DNA of 64,000 nucleotides, taken from positions 1,178,001-1,242,000 of the forward strand of contig BPGT01000002.1 of assembly GCA_026003175.1 (NCBI GenBank). The letters are read 5' to 3'. Below are positions 41,966 to 50,941 of the stretch, piece by piece; the first letter of the stretch is position 1, and the number at the start of each line of letters is the position of its first letter. The notes beneath the pieces were generated by a model. It ran no database searches. It had not been told where the DNA came from and worked only from the letters and a program-made list of their open reading frames with translations. Made by a program: the position numbers and the translations under genes. The DNA comes from Armatimonadota bacterium (GTDB taxonomy: Bacteria > Armatimonadota > HRBIN16).

Positions 41966-43325
41966 CTAGAAAATCCTGCCTGCATGTATGATCCAGCGAG
42001 TGAGCTGCTCATCGCGAGTGATGCTCCGTTGCCACCGAACGCCCGCAGTGTAACTTTCTCCCAGAGTCCAGTGAAAAGAAACTGTCCACGCCTTACCTAC
42101 AGATGTGTTGGGGGAAGCATTCGCCATGCGCGTGTTAATATGTTCCACAGCCAGATACCCCTGCTGGGCGACAGGTAGGTCCAGCCGAAGGTAAAGCATA
42201 TCGCGATTCGTGCCCACCGGATGCCCCAACACCGCGTCCCGATAACGCCAGCGGTTCTCGGGGATTTTGAAGTTGTACACCCCGCCACCCGGGTCGCCGT
42301 CGGTATGCGCTACCTCCGCAATGAACTGGCCACCTCTCGCTAACAGGGCGTGATAGCCAACCAGTACTCCAGACTTGCGCGGGGTGGTATACCGGAAGCG
42401 AGTGAGCCATCGTGGTGCCTGCAGGTCGTCCAGCAACAGGTCTACATACACCTTCTGTTGCGCGAAGCGGTACTGTACCTGCACATCCGCCATATAGTTA
42501 AACCACTCGTCGTTTCCGTCGTAAAGCCGCCAGGTAAACAGATGCTGATACAAATAGAAAGGCAAAACCAGCGCGGATACCCCCGCGGGCAGTTTGTTTG
42601 CTTTGAAAGCCTCTGCCAGAGAGATTTGCCAGCGAGGGGATAGCGCACGGGAGAGGCGCCTCGCCATCACATAGCGTCGAGAGCCGTCCTCGTCAAACAG
42701 GGTTGCCATCTGCTCGTATCGCCACGTGCCCAGCTGCTTACCCAGATGCCAGTGCTGTCGATAATCCACATGCAGGATGGGCGGCGGTGTATCGGAAAGC
42801 AGCATCGCGCCCGAGTAACCCCCCTCCCCAGCGCAACGGAGCCTGCCCAATGCGCCATTCGCCCAGCGAGGTATATACCCGCAACTGCAGCACATACGCC
42901 CAGGGCATGATGGGGCGTTGTTCGAACAGCGAGCGCGTAGTGTCCAGAGAAAAGATCACGTCTGCTTGAGGCGTGAAGCTGTAGACGCCCGACAATCTCC
43001 ATGCCAGTCGTAGAGTCTCCTCCCCCGTTAACAACGCCATTCCTGCCACGACGTGCGACTCGGGAGCCGCTTTGCCCAGTAATAGCCTGCGGATGGCGTC
43101 TGCCTGCGAGGTGTTGCTCTCGGCGCAGAGGCGTAACAGGTCGCTTTCACTCCACACACGCTGAGTAAGAGCGGTAACGCGAAGAGAGCCGCTTTCTTGT
43201 TGCGCCAGCACGCGGGCTATCAGGTCGTTCTCGGGCATGTTGAGGGGGGTGATGTCATCCGACCATGCCGCAGGAGAAAAGACCTGCAGAACCATCGCCA
43301 CACAAAGCACTGTGAGAACACGCAT
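41966..43325 (-). pseudogene. Wzi-like outer-membrane protein, frameshifted at a G run
   Basis: The first part runs from ATG 43325 with a signal peptide (MRVLTVLCVAMVLQVFSPAA), a helical section and the start of a beta-barrel, up to WRIGQAPLRWGG. The frame then shifts at a run of six G (C at 42819-42824). In the other frame the protein continues GYSGAMLLSDTPPPILHVDY and ends as a beta-barrel (WIIHAGRIF). Removing one G joins them into about 452 residues. The RWGGG-xxG-xLLSD pattern and barrel resemble Wzi, which anchors capsule at the cell surface. It is last in the polysaccharide operon. The break could be real, phase-variable or a sequencing error. Confidence 0.7.
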
Positions 43326-43327
43326 TG

Positions 43328-44524
43328 TCAGAACCTTTCCGCCAGCCTGTGCACAATTTGCTCCCCGATAGCCAGTGAGGCGGTGGCTGCTGGAGAGGGA
43401 GCGTTCAGCACATGTACTGCGCGCGGGGTATCTACCCACACGAAATCGTCCAGCATCTTGCCGTCGGGTGCTACTGCCTGAGCGCGCACACCAGCCTGCG
43501 CCGGGTGCAGATACTCCTCACGAACATCGGGCACAAGGCGCTGCAAAGACCTCACGAACGCGCGCTTATTGACTGACCGCCACATCTCACCGAACCCTGT
43601 ACGCCAGTATCGTCGTGCAAGTCGCCAGAAACCCGGGTATGCCAGGGTTGTCCACAGCTCGCGCCAGTGTATGTCGGTTTTGTGGTAGCCCTCCCGGGCA
43701 AAAGCCAGCACCGCATTCGGTCCGCACTCCACCTCTCCCGAGATGGTGCGCGTGAAATGCACGCCGAGGAACGGAAACTGCGGGTCCGGCACGGGATATA
43801 TCAGGTTCCGGCAAAGCCCCCGCGCCTCTTTGGAAAGTAGATAGTACTCGCCCCGAAAGGGCACGATTCGCGCGGGGAGGCGAACACCGCCGAGCTTCGC
43901 TATCTCGTCGGAGTAAAGCCCAGCACAGTTCACGAAGTAGTGAGCGGCAAAATCTCCCTGAGTAGTACGAACTTCCACACCATCGGATACTTCGCGCATC
44001 GCGAACACTTTTGCACCCATAACCACTTCGCCGCCCGCTTCGCGCACTCTCTCTGCCAGCCTTTCGCAAACCTGACGGAAGTCGACGATACCCGCTTCGG
44101 GCACATAGATGGCCTGAATGCCTGCAGCGTGAGGTTCTATCTCATGCAATCGCTCAACAGAAATGATTTCACACTGCACACCGTTCTCGCGACCGCGCTC
44201 CGCCAACATCTGCAGGGTGGGCAGTTCACGTTGCTCGGTCGCGACAATGACCTTACCGCATATCTCAAAAGGTATCTGCTCGCGCTCGCAGAACGCCTGC
44301 ATCAACGACTTGCCCCGGCGGCAGGTCAGTGCCTTCAAACTGCCCGGCTTATAGTAGATGCCGGAATGCAGCACACCGGAGTTCCTGCCCGACTGATGCT
44401 GCGCGAGTCGCTGTTCTTTTTCCAACACCCGCACGCGCAGGCGAGGGTAGTTGCGGGTCAGCTGGTAGGCAGTCGCCAGCCCAACGATGCCCCCTCCGAC
44501 GATAAGCACATCACTCCACTTCAT
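43328..44524 (-). CDS. lhgO: L-2-hydroxyglutarate oxidase-like FAD enzyme
   Basis: 398 residues. The FAD-binding motif is VLIVGGGIVGLATAY, followed by LAQHQSGRNSGVLHSGIYY, VPFRGEYYLLS and AQAVAPDGKMLDDFVW, all matching LhgO/L2HGDH. It oxidises L-2-hydroxyglutarate to 2-oxoglutarate and passes electrons to the membrane quinone pool. It starts inside the end of the SDR gene (14-bp overlap) and stops 2 bp before the Wzi-like gene, so it is fully embedded in the polysaccharide operon. There its role may be on a different 2-hydroxy acid. Confidence 0.9.
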   Translation of the reverse strand: MKWSDVLIVGGGIVGLATAYQLTRNYPRLRVRVLEKEQRLAQHQSGRNSGVLHSGIYYKPGSLKALTCRRGKSLMQAFCEREQIPFEICGKVIVATEQRELPTLQMLAERGRENGVQCEIISVERLHEIEPHAAGIQAIYVPEAGIVDFRQVCERLAERVREAGGEVVMGAKVFAMREVSDGVEVRTTQGDFAAHYFVNCAGLYSDEIAKLGGVRLPARIVPFRGEYYLLSKEARGLCRNLIYPVPDPQFPFLGVHFTRTISGEVECGPNAVLAFAREGYHKTDIHWRELWTTLAYPGFWRLARRYWRTGFGEMWRSVNKRAFVRSLQRLVPDVREEYLHPAQAGVRAQAVAPDGKMLDDFVWVDTPRAVHVLNAPSPAATASLAIGEQIVHRLAERF

Positions 44525-46076
44525 GACCGACCGGCTGCTGAACGCGAGGAACCTCGTTAATCAGCGCGTGCGCCCAGCCGTTCTGGTAGCGGGAGAGGCG
44601 AGAGACCCCCTCCTCACTGAGGAACTTGACGTTGCTATAGCGGGCATCCCGATAGTCCTGGATCATCCCGCTGCGGAGAGCATCGATGACCTGCTGCACG
44701 CCCTGTTCCAGCGTCCACTGGGGCTGAAAGCCCAGCACACGGCGTATTTTGCTGAAGTTGACCCGATAGTTGCGCCTGTCACCGTCGGAACCCATGCTGA
44801 TGAGCTCGGCAGACGGAACAAGGCGATGGATCAACTCGCCTACCTGCTGCAGGGTGTAGTTTTGCTCATCGGAGCCAACGTTAAACACCTGATTACGCAC
44901 CAGAGCCAGAGGGGCTTCCAGAACCTTCACAATGGCGGAGGCGGCGTCATCTACATGCACAAACGGTCGCCACTGGTCGTTGCCAAAGATAGTGATTTTA
45001 CCGTCTACCACCGCCTTGGCGGTCAGCAGATTCACCACCAGGTCAAAACGAATACGACCGGATAAGCCGTAGATAGTGCCGAAACGCAGGATAATCGGGG
45101 CAAACTCCTGAGAAGCAAGACTGTGCAACACACGCTCAGAAGCGATTTTACTACGGGCATATAACGAAACAGGGTTGAGCGCAGAACGCTCGTCCAGTAT
45201 CTCGTCGCTTGCCCCATACACCGAGCAGGTGCTGGCGAACACAAAACGGCTTACTCCCGAGCCCTTTGCTATCTCCGCAATGGTGCGTGTGGCTGTCAGG
45301 TTGACGTCGATGGTCAGGTCTTCATCCAGCGCACAGGCAGGGTCGCCAACGATGGCACCCAGATGCACTACCGCATCCATGCCCTTCATACATTCCACCA
45401 CTTTGTCTATCTGGCGGAAATCGGCTTTTACGATTTCAAGGCGAGGGTGGTTGGCATACGGCTCGATGGACTCCGTACCGTAGAGGAACAGGTCCAGCAA
45501 ACGCACAAAGTAACCTTTTTCCAGCAGCTTGGGTAAGAGGGCAGAGCCGATATACCCCGCTCCTCCGATCACTAGTACGTTGCGCACAGGGCGACCAGGA
45601 GCAGGTCCTCCGAAGTATCGTCGCTCGGCTGAGGATAGAGATTTCCACACTCGTGCGCCAAGCCGCGTTATCATCAGCAGGCACAGGGTGATGCCCCACG
45701 AAAGCAACAGCACCGTCCGCTGCAGTGGCAGATATCCAGGTAGCAGGTAAGCCCCAAACCCAAGCAACAGGTAGGCAACTGTCACCGCTTGAAGAATGAC
45801 CATCGCTTTGTAGCGTCCCTGATACAGCCGACTGTGTGTGTAGAATCCACTCAGAGAAAAGACGGTCAGTGCAATAATTGTCAATACCCCGCTACATCGT
45901 GTAAAGACATCCAGATGCTCTCTTAATGCGGTCGGGGCATCCTCCACAACACCCATTACTCCCACCACCCACAGGTAGTGCAATAAAAGCGCAAACACTA
46001 GCGACAGGTTCACCATCAGAGCATCTGCCAGCATACGCAGCACAATGTCGCTGTTTATTCGCCGTTGCCAAATCAC
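44511..46076 (-). CDS. Membrane-anchored nucleotide-sugar SDR
   Basis: 521 residues. The N-terminal 150 residues form four transmembrane segments of the type found at the start of PglF/WbpM dehydratases and polyprenyl-phosphate sugar transferases. The soluble part is an extended SDR with VIGGAGYIGS, DAVVHLGAIVGDPAC, FASTCSVYG and LYARSK (YxxxK), and the usual C-terminal half. PglF-like enzymes carry an extra CoA-binding-like domain that is absent here. I chose GTG 46076, with GGGAGGAG nine bases before it, rather than a TTG at 46136 without RBS. Probably an epimerase or dehydratase acting on the repeat-unit sugar. Confidence 0.8.
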   Translation of the reverse strand: MIWQRRINSDIVLRMLADALMVNLSLVFALLLHYLWVVGVMGVVEDAPTALREHLDVFTRCSGVLTIIALTVFSLSGFYTHSRLYQGRYKAMVILQAVTVAYLLLGFGAYLLPGYLPLQRTVLLLSWGITLCLLMITRLGARVWKSLSSAERRYFGGPAPGRPVRNVLVIGGAGYIGSALLPKLLEKGYFVRLLDLFLYGTESIEPYANHPRLEIVKADFRQIDKVVECMKGMDAVVHLGAIVGDPACALDEDLTIDVNLTATRTIAEIAKGSGVSRFVFASTCSVYGASDEILDERSALNPVSLYARSKIASERVLHSLASQEFAPIILRFGTIYGLSGRIRFDLVVNLLTAKAVVDGKITIFGNDQWRPFVHVDDAASAIVKVLEAPLALVRNQVFNVGSDEQNYTLQQVGELIHRLVPSAELISMGSDGDRRNYRVNFSKIRRVLGFQPQWTLEQGVQQVIDALRSGMIQDYRDARYSNVKFLSEEGVSRLSRYQNGWAHALINEVPRVQQPVGHEVE

Positions 46077-46163
46077 TTTTCCAATCTCCTCCCGCTGTAC
46101 TCGCGAAGCGAGTTCATTCTTCCTACCTCGCGGCAAGGTATGTCCTCAACGAAACCCGTAAGA

Positions 46164-47351
46164 TCATCGGCAGGCTTTGTGCATTACTTTCGCAACCGCG
46201 CCCGCGATGTCCTGCATATCCTCTTCACTGAGAGTGGGATGCACCAGAAACGCCAGGGAGGTTTCGCCGAGCCGCTTCGCTATGGGCAGTCGCTGAAGTG
46301 GCTGGAGTTTGGCTCGCTCAAAAGATTTCTCCAGATATACCTCGCTACAACTGCCCACATTGCAGGGGATACCCTGCTGGTTCAACTCCACCATGATACG
46401 GTCACGGCTCCAGTCGGGCTTAAGCATTTCGGGACGGACGAAAACGTAGTACCGGTAATAAGCGTGTTCGATATGTTCTGGAGGAACAGTAACGCGCAAG
46501 CCCGGCGTTTGCAGGAAACGTTCTGTGAGGATTTGTGCATGACGTCTTCGAATCGCCACCCAGCGAGGCACCTTGCGCAGAGCTACCCGCCCGATAGCGG
46601 ATTGCATCTCGGTCATGCGCCAGTTGGTGCCAAACGATTCATGCAGCCAGCGAAAACCGGGCGGATGTTGGCGATGATACACTGCTTCGTAGCTTTTGCC
46701 GTGGTCCTTGTAGGACCATGCTCTCTCCCAGAGGGTGTGGTCGTTAGTGGTGAGCATCCCCCCTTCGCCACCGGTAGTCATGATTTTGTCCTGGCAGAAC
46801 GACCACGCTGCTACATGCCCCAAACTTCCGACAGGGCGCCCTTTGTAGGTTGCACCATGCGCCTGGGCGCAGTCTTCGATGACCCACAACCCGCGCTCGT
46901 GTGCTAGATCCATGATTTCATCCATTTCGCAGGGCCAGCCGCCGAGATGCACAGCGATAATGGCTTTCGTACGTGGAGTCAGTACCGAACGAACGGTTTC
47001 GGCGGTGATGTTACCGCTGTCCGCATCCACGTCGGCGAAAACAGGCTTTGCTCCACGCAGCACCACCGAGCTCGCCGAAGCGACAAAAGTTCGGCTAGTA
47101 ACCACCACCTCATCGCCTTCGCCGATGCCCAGAGCGTATAAAGCCAGCTCCAGCGCCACACTGCCGTTGGCTACCGCCACCGCATACTCGCATCCGGCGA
47201 AGGCAGCGAACTCTTTCTCGAACAATCGCCCCTCTTCACCTGTCCAGTAGTTCACCTTCCCCGAACTCAGCACCCGCACTGCGGCTTCTATCTCATCTTC
47301 TTCAAAGCGCGGCCACGGGGCAAACGTCCTCTTTGTCACTTTTTCCATCAT
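46164..47351 (-). CDS. Sugar aminotransferase, PglE-like
   Basis: 395 residues of the DegT family. The PLP lysine lies in SFCQDKIMTTGGEGG, the Asp in VIEDCAQAHGA and the phosphate-binding ANGSVALELAL; the Gln before the lysine and this spacing are typical of PglE/PseC-like enzymes. It would put an amino group on a 4-keto-sugar nucleotide. Together with the acetyltransferase and the sugar transferase after it in the operon, it suggests synthesis of a di-N-acetylated bacillosamine-like sugar. It overlaps the acetyltransferase gene by 4 bp. Confidence 0.88.
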   Translation of the reverse strand: MMEKVTKRTFAPWPRFEEDEIEAAVRVLSSGKVNYWTGEEGRLFEKEFAAFAGCEYAVAVANGSVALELALYALGIGEGDEVVVTSRTFVASASSVVLRGAKPVFADVDADSGNITAETVRSVLTPRTKAIIAVHLGGWPCEMDEIMDLAHERGLWVIEDCAQAHGATYKGRPVGSLGHVAAWSFCQDKIMTTGGEGGMLTTNDHTLWERAWSYKDHGKSYEAVYHRQHPPGFRWLHESFGTNWRMTEMQSAIGRVALRKVPRWVAIRRRHAQILTERFLQTPGLRVTVPPEHIEHAYYRYYVFVRPEMLKPDWSRDRIMVELNQQGIPCNVGSCSEVYLEKSFERAKLQPLQRLPIAKRLGETSLAFLVHPTLSEEDMQDIAGAVAKVMHKACR

Positions 47352-47980
47352 CCTCTCCCCGTCTGCAGAACCCTTGCTGGCACTCCCACGGCGGTGACAC
47401 CATCGGGAATATCACGTACTACCGCCGCTCCCGCGCCTATCACCGCCCACGCCCCCACCTTGCAGCATTGAATAACGCTACTGCCTATGCCGATGAACGC
47501 CCCTTCTCCTACCTCCACTCGTCCGGCTAGATGCACGCCAGGAGCGACGTGTGCATAATCGTGGATGATGCACTCATGGTCGATGGTTGCACCCGTGTTG
47601 AGGATCGCATGGTTACCGACCCGCGCTTCGGGCTGAATCACTACACCCGCCAAAATCACCGTCCCCTCCCCTATCTGCACCGAGGGGTGTATCCACGTGT
47701 GCGGATGTATGACCTTCACCCACTCGATGCCGCGCAACTGTTCAGACAGCCTTCGACGTGTGGCGTTATCTCCGATGGCGATGACTGCCCGGTTGTAGCC
47801 CTCTTCGGTCAGGCGGCTCACAGCACCCAGAACAGGCACGCCCAGTATCTCCGCGTCCCATGTGGAGGGGTTGTCGTCAAAAACTGCCCCAGCAGACAAC
47901 CCTGCCGCCTGCAAAGTGCCGATGACTACCCTGGCGTGCCCTCCTGCTCCGATGATAGCTATGGGCTCTCTGTCTGGCAA
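47348..47980 (-). CDS. NeuD/PglD-like sugar O/N-acetyltransferase
   Basis: 210 residues. An N-terminal Rossmann-like sugar-binding domain (IAIIGAGGHARVVIGTL) is followed by left-handed beta-helix hexapeptide repeats (VILAGVVIQPEARVGNHAIL; ATIDHECIIHDYAHVAPGVH). The His of HECIIHD is the catalytic base of the family. It would acetylate a UDP-amino-sugar made by the aminotransferase encoded next. The start is TTG 47980 with GGAGGG before it, within the end of the sugar transferase gene. Confidence 0.87.
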   Translation of the reverse strand: MPDREPIAIIGAGGHARVVIGTLQAAGLSAGAVFDDNPSTWDAEILGVPVLGAVSRLTEEGYNRAVIAIGDNATRRRLSEQLRGIEWVKVIHPHTWIHPSVQIGEGTVILAGVVIQPEARVGNHAILNTGATIDHECIIHDYAHVAPGVHLAGRVEVGEGAFIGIGSSVIQCCKVGAWAVIGAGAAVVRDIPDGVTAVGVPARVLQTGRG

Positions 47981-48603
47981 GACCGAGGTCCCTCCTTGCT
48001 GGCACTACCCATAAAAACAGGCATGGTGGCTGCACCCTCCGCGCTGATACCCTCCCGCTTCAGCACTTTCCAAACAGTTAACAGCAAAATCTTCATATCC
48101 AGCCACAGGTTCCAGTTGTCCACATACCACACGTCCAGTTTGAACTTCTCCTCCCAGCTCAGCGCATTGCGCCCGTTGATTTGCGCCCAACCGGTGATGC
48201 CGGGCTTCACCTCATGTCGGCGTGCCTGTTCAGGAGTATAGAGTGGTAGGTACTCCATGAGCAAGGGGCGCGGTCCCACCAGGCTCATCTCCCCTTTCAG
48301 TACATTGAACAGTTCCGGTAGTTCATCCAGACTGGTACTGCGCAACCATTTCCCGAATCTGGTTAGACGCAGTTCATCGGGTAAAAGTTCGCCGTTAGCG
48401 TCACGCTGGTCGGTCATGGTACGGAATTTGAGCATGACAAAGGGCTTGCCGTGCAGTCCTGGGCGCGTTTGACGAAACAACACCGGCTTCCCCATCATGA
48501 GGCGCACCAGCAGAGCCAGCACAAGCATGAGCGGGGCAGCAAGCAGGATCCCCGCACTCGCCCCGATGATATCTATCAGACGTTTCAACAGAGGTGAACG
48601 CAT
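47959..48603 (-). CDS. Polyprenyl-phosphate sugar-1-P transferase, PglC-like
   Basis: 214 residues, a monotopic PHPT enzyme. One re-entrant membrane helix at residues 10-34 (DIIGASAGILLAAPLMLVLA) is followed by KFRTM, the catalytic Asp-Glu pair in STSLDELPELFNVLKGEMS, LVGPRP and the GITGWAQINGRN motif. It starts the lipid-linked repeat unit by moving a sugar-1-phosphate to undecaprenyl phosphate at the cytoplasmic face. This is the committed step of the operon's product. It overlaps the PglD-like gene by 22 bp. Confidence 0.92.
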   Translation of the reverse strand: MRSPLLKRLIDIIGASAGILLAAPLMLVLALLVRLMMGKPVLFRQTRPGLHGKPFVMLKFRTMTDQRDANGELLPDELRLTRFGKWLRSTSLDELPELFNVLKGEMSLVGPRPLLMEYLPLYTPEQARRHEVKPGITGWAQINGRNALSWEEKFKLDVWYVDNWNLWLDMKILLLTVWKVLKREGISAEGAATMPVFMGSASKEGPRSCQTESP

Positions 48604-48608
48604 GGCGG

Positions 48609-49784
48609 TTATTCGGACACAGGCAGCACGTTTTTCCTTCTCAGCCAGAGCACATATTCTTCATACAACGCCTGCCAGAGTATCTCCTGCCTGAAATACT
48701 GTAACACACGTTTCCGACCGGCTTGACCATGCTGTTGGCGCAGAAAGGGGTCGTCCAGGTAGCGACGGATGACCTCCTCCAAGGCACGCGCATCGCGCGG
48801 AGACACCAGCAGAGCAGTGCGCCCATTCTCTACCGCGTCGCGACAGCCGGGGATATCTGTCGCCACAACGGGCAGCTCCATTGCTGCCGCTTCCAGCGGC
48901 GTGTTGGGGAAGCCCTCGCGATACGATGGCAGCACCAGAAGATGCATGATAGAGTAGTAAGGAGCAGTCCCTGTGAGCCAACCCGTAATGTGCACACGGG
49001 GGTCATTGTCCAGTAGTTTCCGCACCTCCTCCGGCACGGGGTCCTGTTCTTCGTAGTCGCCCACAAGCAGCAGATGCGCCTGAGGGTAATCTTCGCGTAA
49101 ACACTGCCACGCTTCTGCCAACTCCACTATTCCCTTGTCGCGCACTATCCTGCCCACGAAGCCGATAACCAGAGCCTCTTCGGGAATACCCAGTCGGGAG
49201 CGCAGTTCCCGCTTCTCCCGCTCGCTAAACCGGCTGGGATTAAACCGTTGTTCAGCATCCACGCCTTGACCGCTTCCTGAAGCTAGCACCTTTATCTTGT
49301 GAGCGGGGCACAAGCATTCCTCAATGGCAACCTGCCGAATGGAGTAACTGACGCACAACACCTGATGCGCCAGCCTGCAGGCGACCTTCTCGCTCCAGCG
49401 CAGGAGGCTGCGTTTCATACCTGATGCCGCAAGGTAGGGAAGTCCGCGAATGTGGTATATCCGCACGGGCACGCGACATAGCCAGGCTGCTATTGTTCCC
49501 AACAGACCGCCTTTGGGTGTGTGAGCATGAACGATATGCGGACGAACACGACGCAGTATCCGGTAGATGCGTGCCAGTGCTAGCAGGTCATGCAGAGGAG
49601 TGATGCGCCGATGCATGAGCACAGGGTATGCTTCCACCTCTTCTTTTTGCGCGAACTGCTCCAGCAACTCGCCTGGTGAGGTGATGATGCTGATATGTAA
49701 GCCTCTCTCCTTCATGTACGCCACCTGTCCCCGAAAGAAGTTCAGGAACAGCGGTGAGGTAGTGATATGCACGAGTTTGATCAT
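48609..49784 (-). CDS. Glycosyltransferase family 4
   Basis: 391 residues, GT-B fold. The N-terminal domain begins MIKLVHITTSPLFLNFFRGQ and has the donor-binding residues in ALVIGFVGRIVRDKGI and the E-x7-E motif in LPSYREGFPNTPLEAAAME. ATG 49784 overlaps the upstream gene stop (ATGA). It adds a sugar to the growing lipid-linked repeat unit in the cytoplasm. Which linkage it makes is not visible. Confidence 0.88.
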   Translation of the reverse strand: MIKLVHITTSPLFLNFFRGQVAYMKERGLHISIITSPGELLEQFAQKEEVEAYPVLMHRRITPLHDLLALARIYRILRRVRPHIVHAHTPKGGLLGTIAAWLCRVPVRIYHIRGLPYLAASGMKRSLLRWSEKVACRLAHQVLCVSYSIRQVAIEECLCPAHKIKVLASGSGQGVDAEQRFNPSRFSEREKRELRSRLGIPEEALVIGFVGRIVRDKGIVELAEAWQCLREDYPQAHLLLVGDYEEQDPVPEEVRKLLDNDPRVHITGWLTGTAPYYSIMHLLVLPSYREGFPNTPLEAAAMELPVVATDIPGCRDAVENGRTALLVSPRDARALEEVIRRYLDDPFLRQQHGQAGRKRVLQYFRQEILWQALYEEYVLWLRRKNVLPVSE

Positions 49785-50941
49785 GGCTCCGGTGCTATCT
49801 GCATACCCTTCCGGTTCAACAGTTCGCGATACAGCTCTTCCCACTGCTGTACCACACGCTCCATGCTGTAGTTTTCGATAATATGCTGTCTGCCTGCAGA
49901 GCCCATCTGCATCCGTTCATCCTCATCTATATCCATCATGCGTTGCATCGCCTCGGCTAAGGCATCCGGGTTGCGCGGAGGTACGATGAAGCCAGTCACA
50001 CCATCTACTACTATCTCGCGGTTGCCCCCCACATCGGTCGCAACAACAGGCAAACCGGTGGCGTGCGCTTCCAGCAACACGTTGGGAAGACCTTCGCGCG
50101 AGGAGGACATCACGTAAGCATCTGCGGCGTTCATCAGCTGCGGGACGTCTCGCCGTATTCCCAGGAACCTGACGTGAGGTTGTATTCCGAGCGAGCACAC
50201 CAGATTTTTCATCTCGCCGCGCAACGGACCGTCGCCCGCGAGAAGCAGCAGGCTATTCGGGCAGTGTGGCACAACCTGTGCAAAAGCTGTGAGCATGTTT
50301 GGGTAGTCCTTGGGAGTCTCGAAACGCCCTACCGCCAGCCATACGAAAGCATCTTGCACGCCCAGTTCCGAGCGCAGCCTCGCACGAGCCTCTGCATTCG
50401 GGCAGAAGGTGATGGTGTCTATGCCGTTAGGGATGTATCGCATCTTATGCTCTGGCACGGCTCCTATTCGTATATAGCGCTCCGCGCCTGCCCAGCAGAC
50501 GTGTGTGGTCATATCGCACAGTGGGTCGGTCAGGCGATACAGTATCTCGCGCAGGCGACTACCCTCATAGATGCTTCGTATACTGCAAACGAGCACTGGC
50601 ACAGGAGCCAGAGGGCGTGCGACACGCACCAGAATATTCGCATGTACCATATGGCTGTGCATGATGTCCGGTTTCCACAACCGCACCAAACGAGCCAGAC
50701 GCAGGATGGCGCGCGGGTCCGGCACTTTACGCCGCATACCCAGCGTGGTCACGGGGATGCCAGCGCTTTCCAGTTCTTCCACGTACGCTTGAGGGGGGAT
50801 CAAAGTAACAATCCTCACATCCCAGCTGCGCTGCTTCAGCTGCATGGCGACACGCACCAGCTGCGTTTCCGCCCCCCCGAAGGCTAGGCTATTGATGAGG
50901 AAGAGGAGAGACCTTCTATCCTCTGCCAGCGCTTTCTCCAT
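49781..50941 (-). CDS. Glycosyltransferase family 4
   Basis: 386 residues, GT-B fold. The motif NSLAFGGAETQLVRVAMQL near the start holds the acceptor site, and the C-terminal domain has VGRFETPKDYPN and SSSREGLPNVLLEAHATG (E-x7-E). I chose ATG 50941, preceded by GGGAG; the longer frame to 50986 overlaps the polymerase gene further and lacks an RBS. It is the second of three GT4 enzymes in the operon. Confidence 0.88.
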   Translation of the reverse strand: MEKALAEDRRSLLFLINSLAFGGAETQLVRVAMQLKQRSWDVRIVTLIPPQAYVEELESAGIPVTTLGMRRKVPDPRAILRLARLVRLWKPDIMHSHMVHANILVRVARPLAPVPVLVCSIRSIYEGSRLREILYRLTDPLCDMTTHVCWAGAERYIRIGAVPEHKMRYIPNGIDTITFCPNAEARARLRSELGVQDAFVWLAVGRFETPKDYPNMLTAFAQVVPHCPNSLLLLAGDGPLRGEMKNLVCSLGIQPHVRFLGIRRDVPQLMNAADAYVMSSSREGLPNVLLEAHATGLPVVATDVGGNREIVVDGVTGFIVPPRNPDALAEAMQRMMDIDEDERMQMGSAGRQHIIENYSMERVVQQWEELYRELLNRKGMQIAPEP

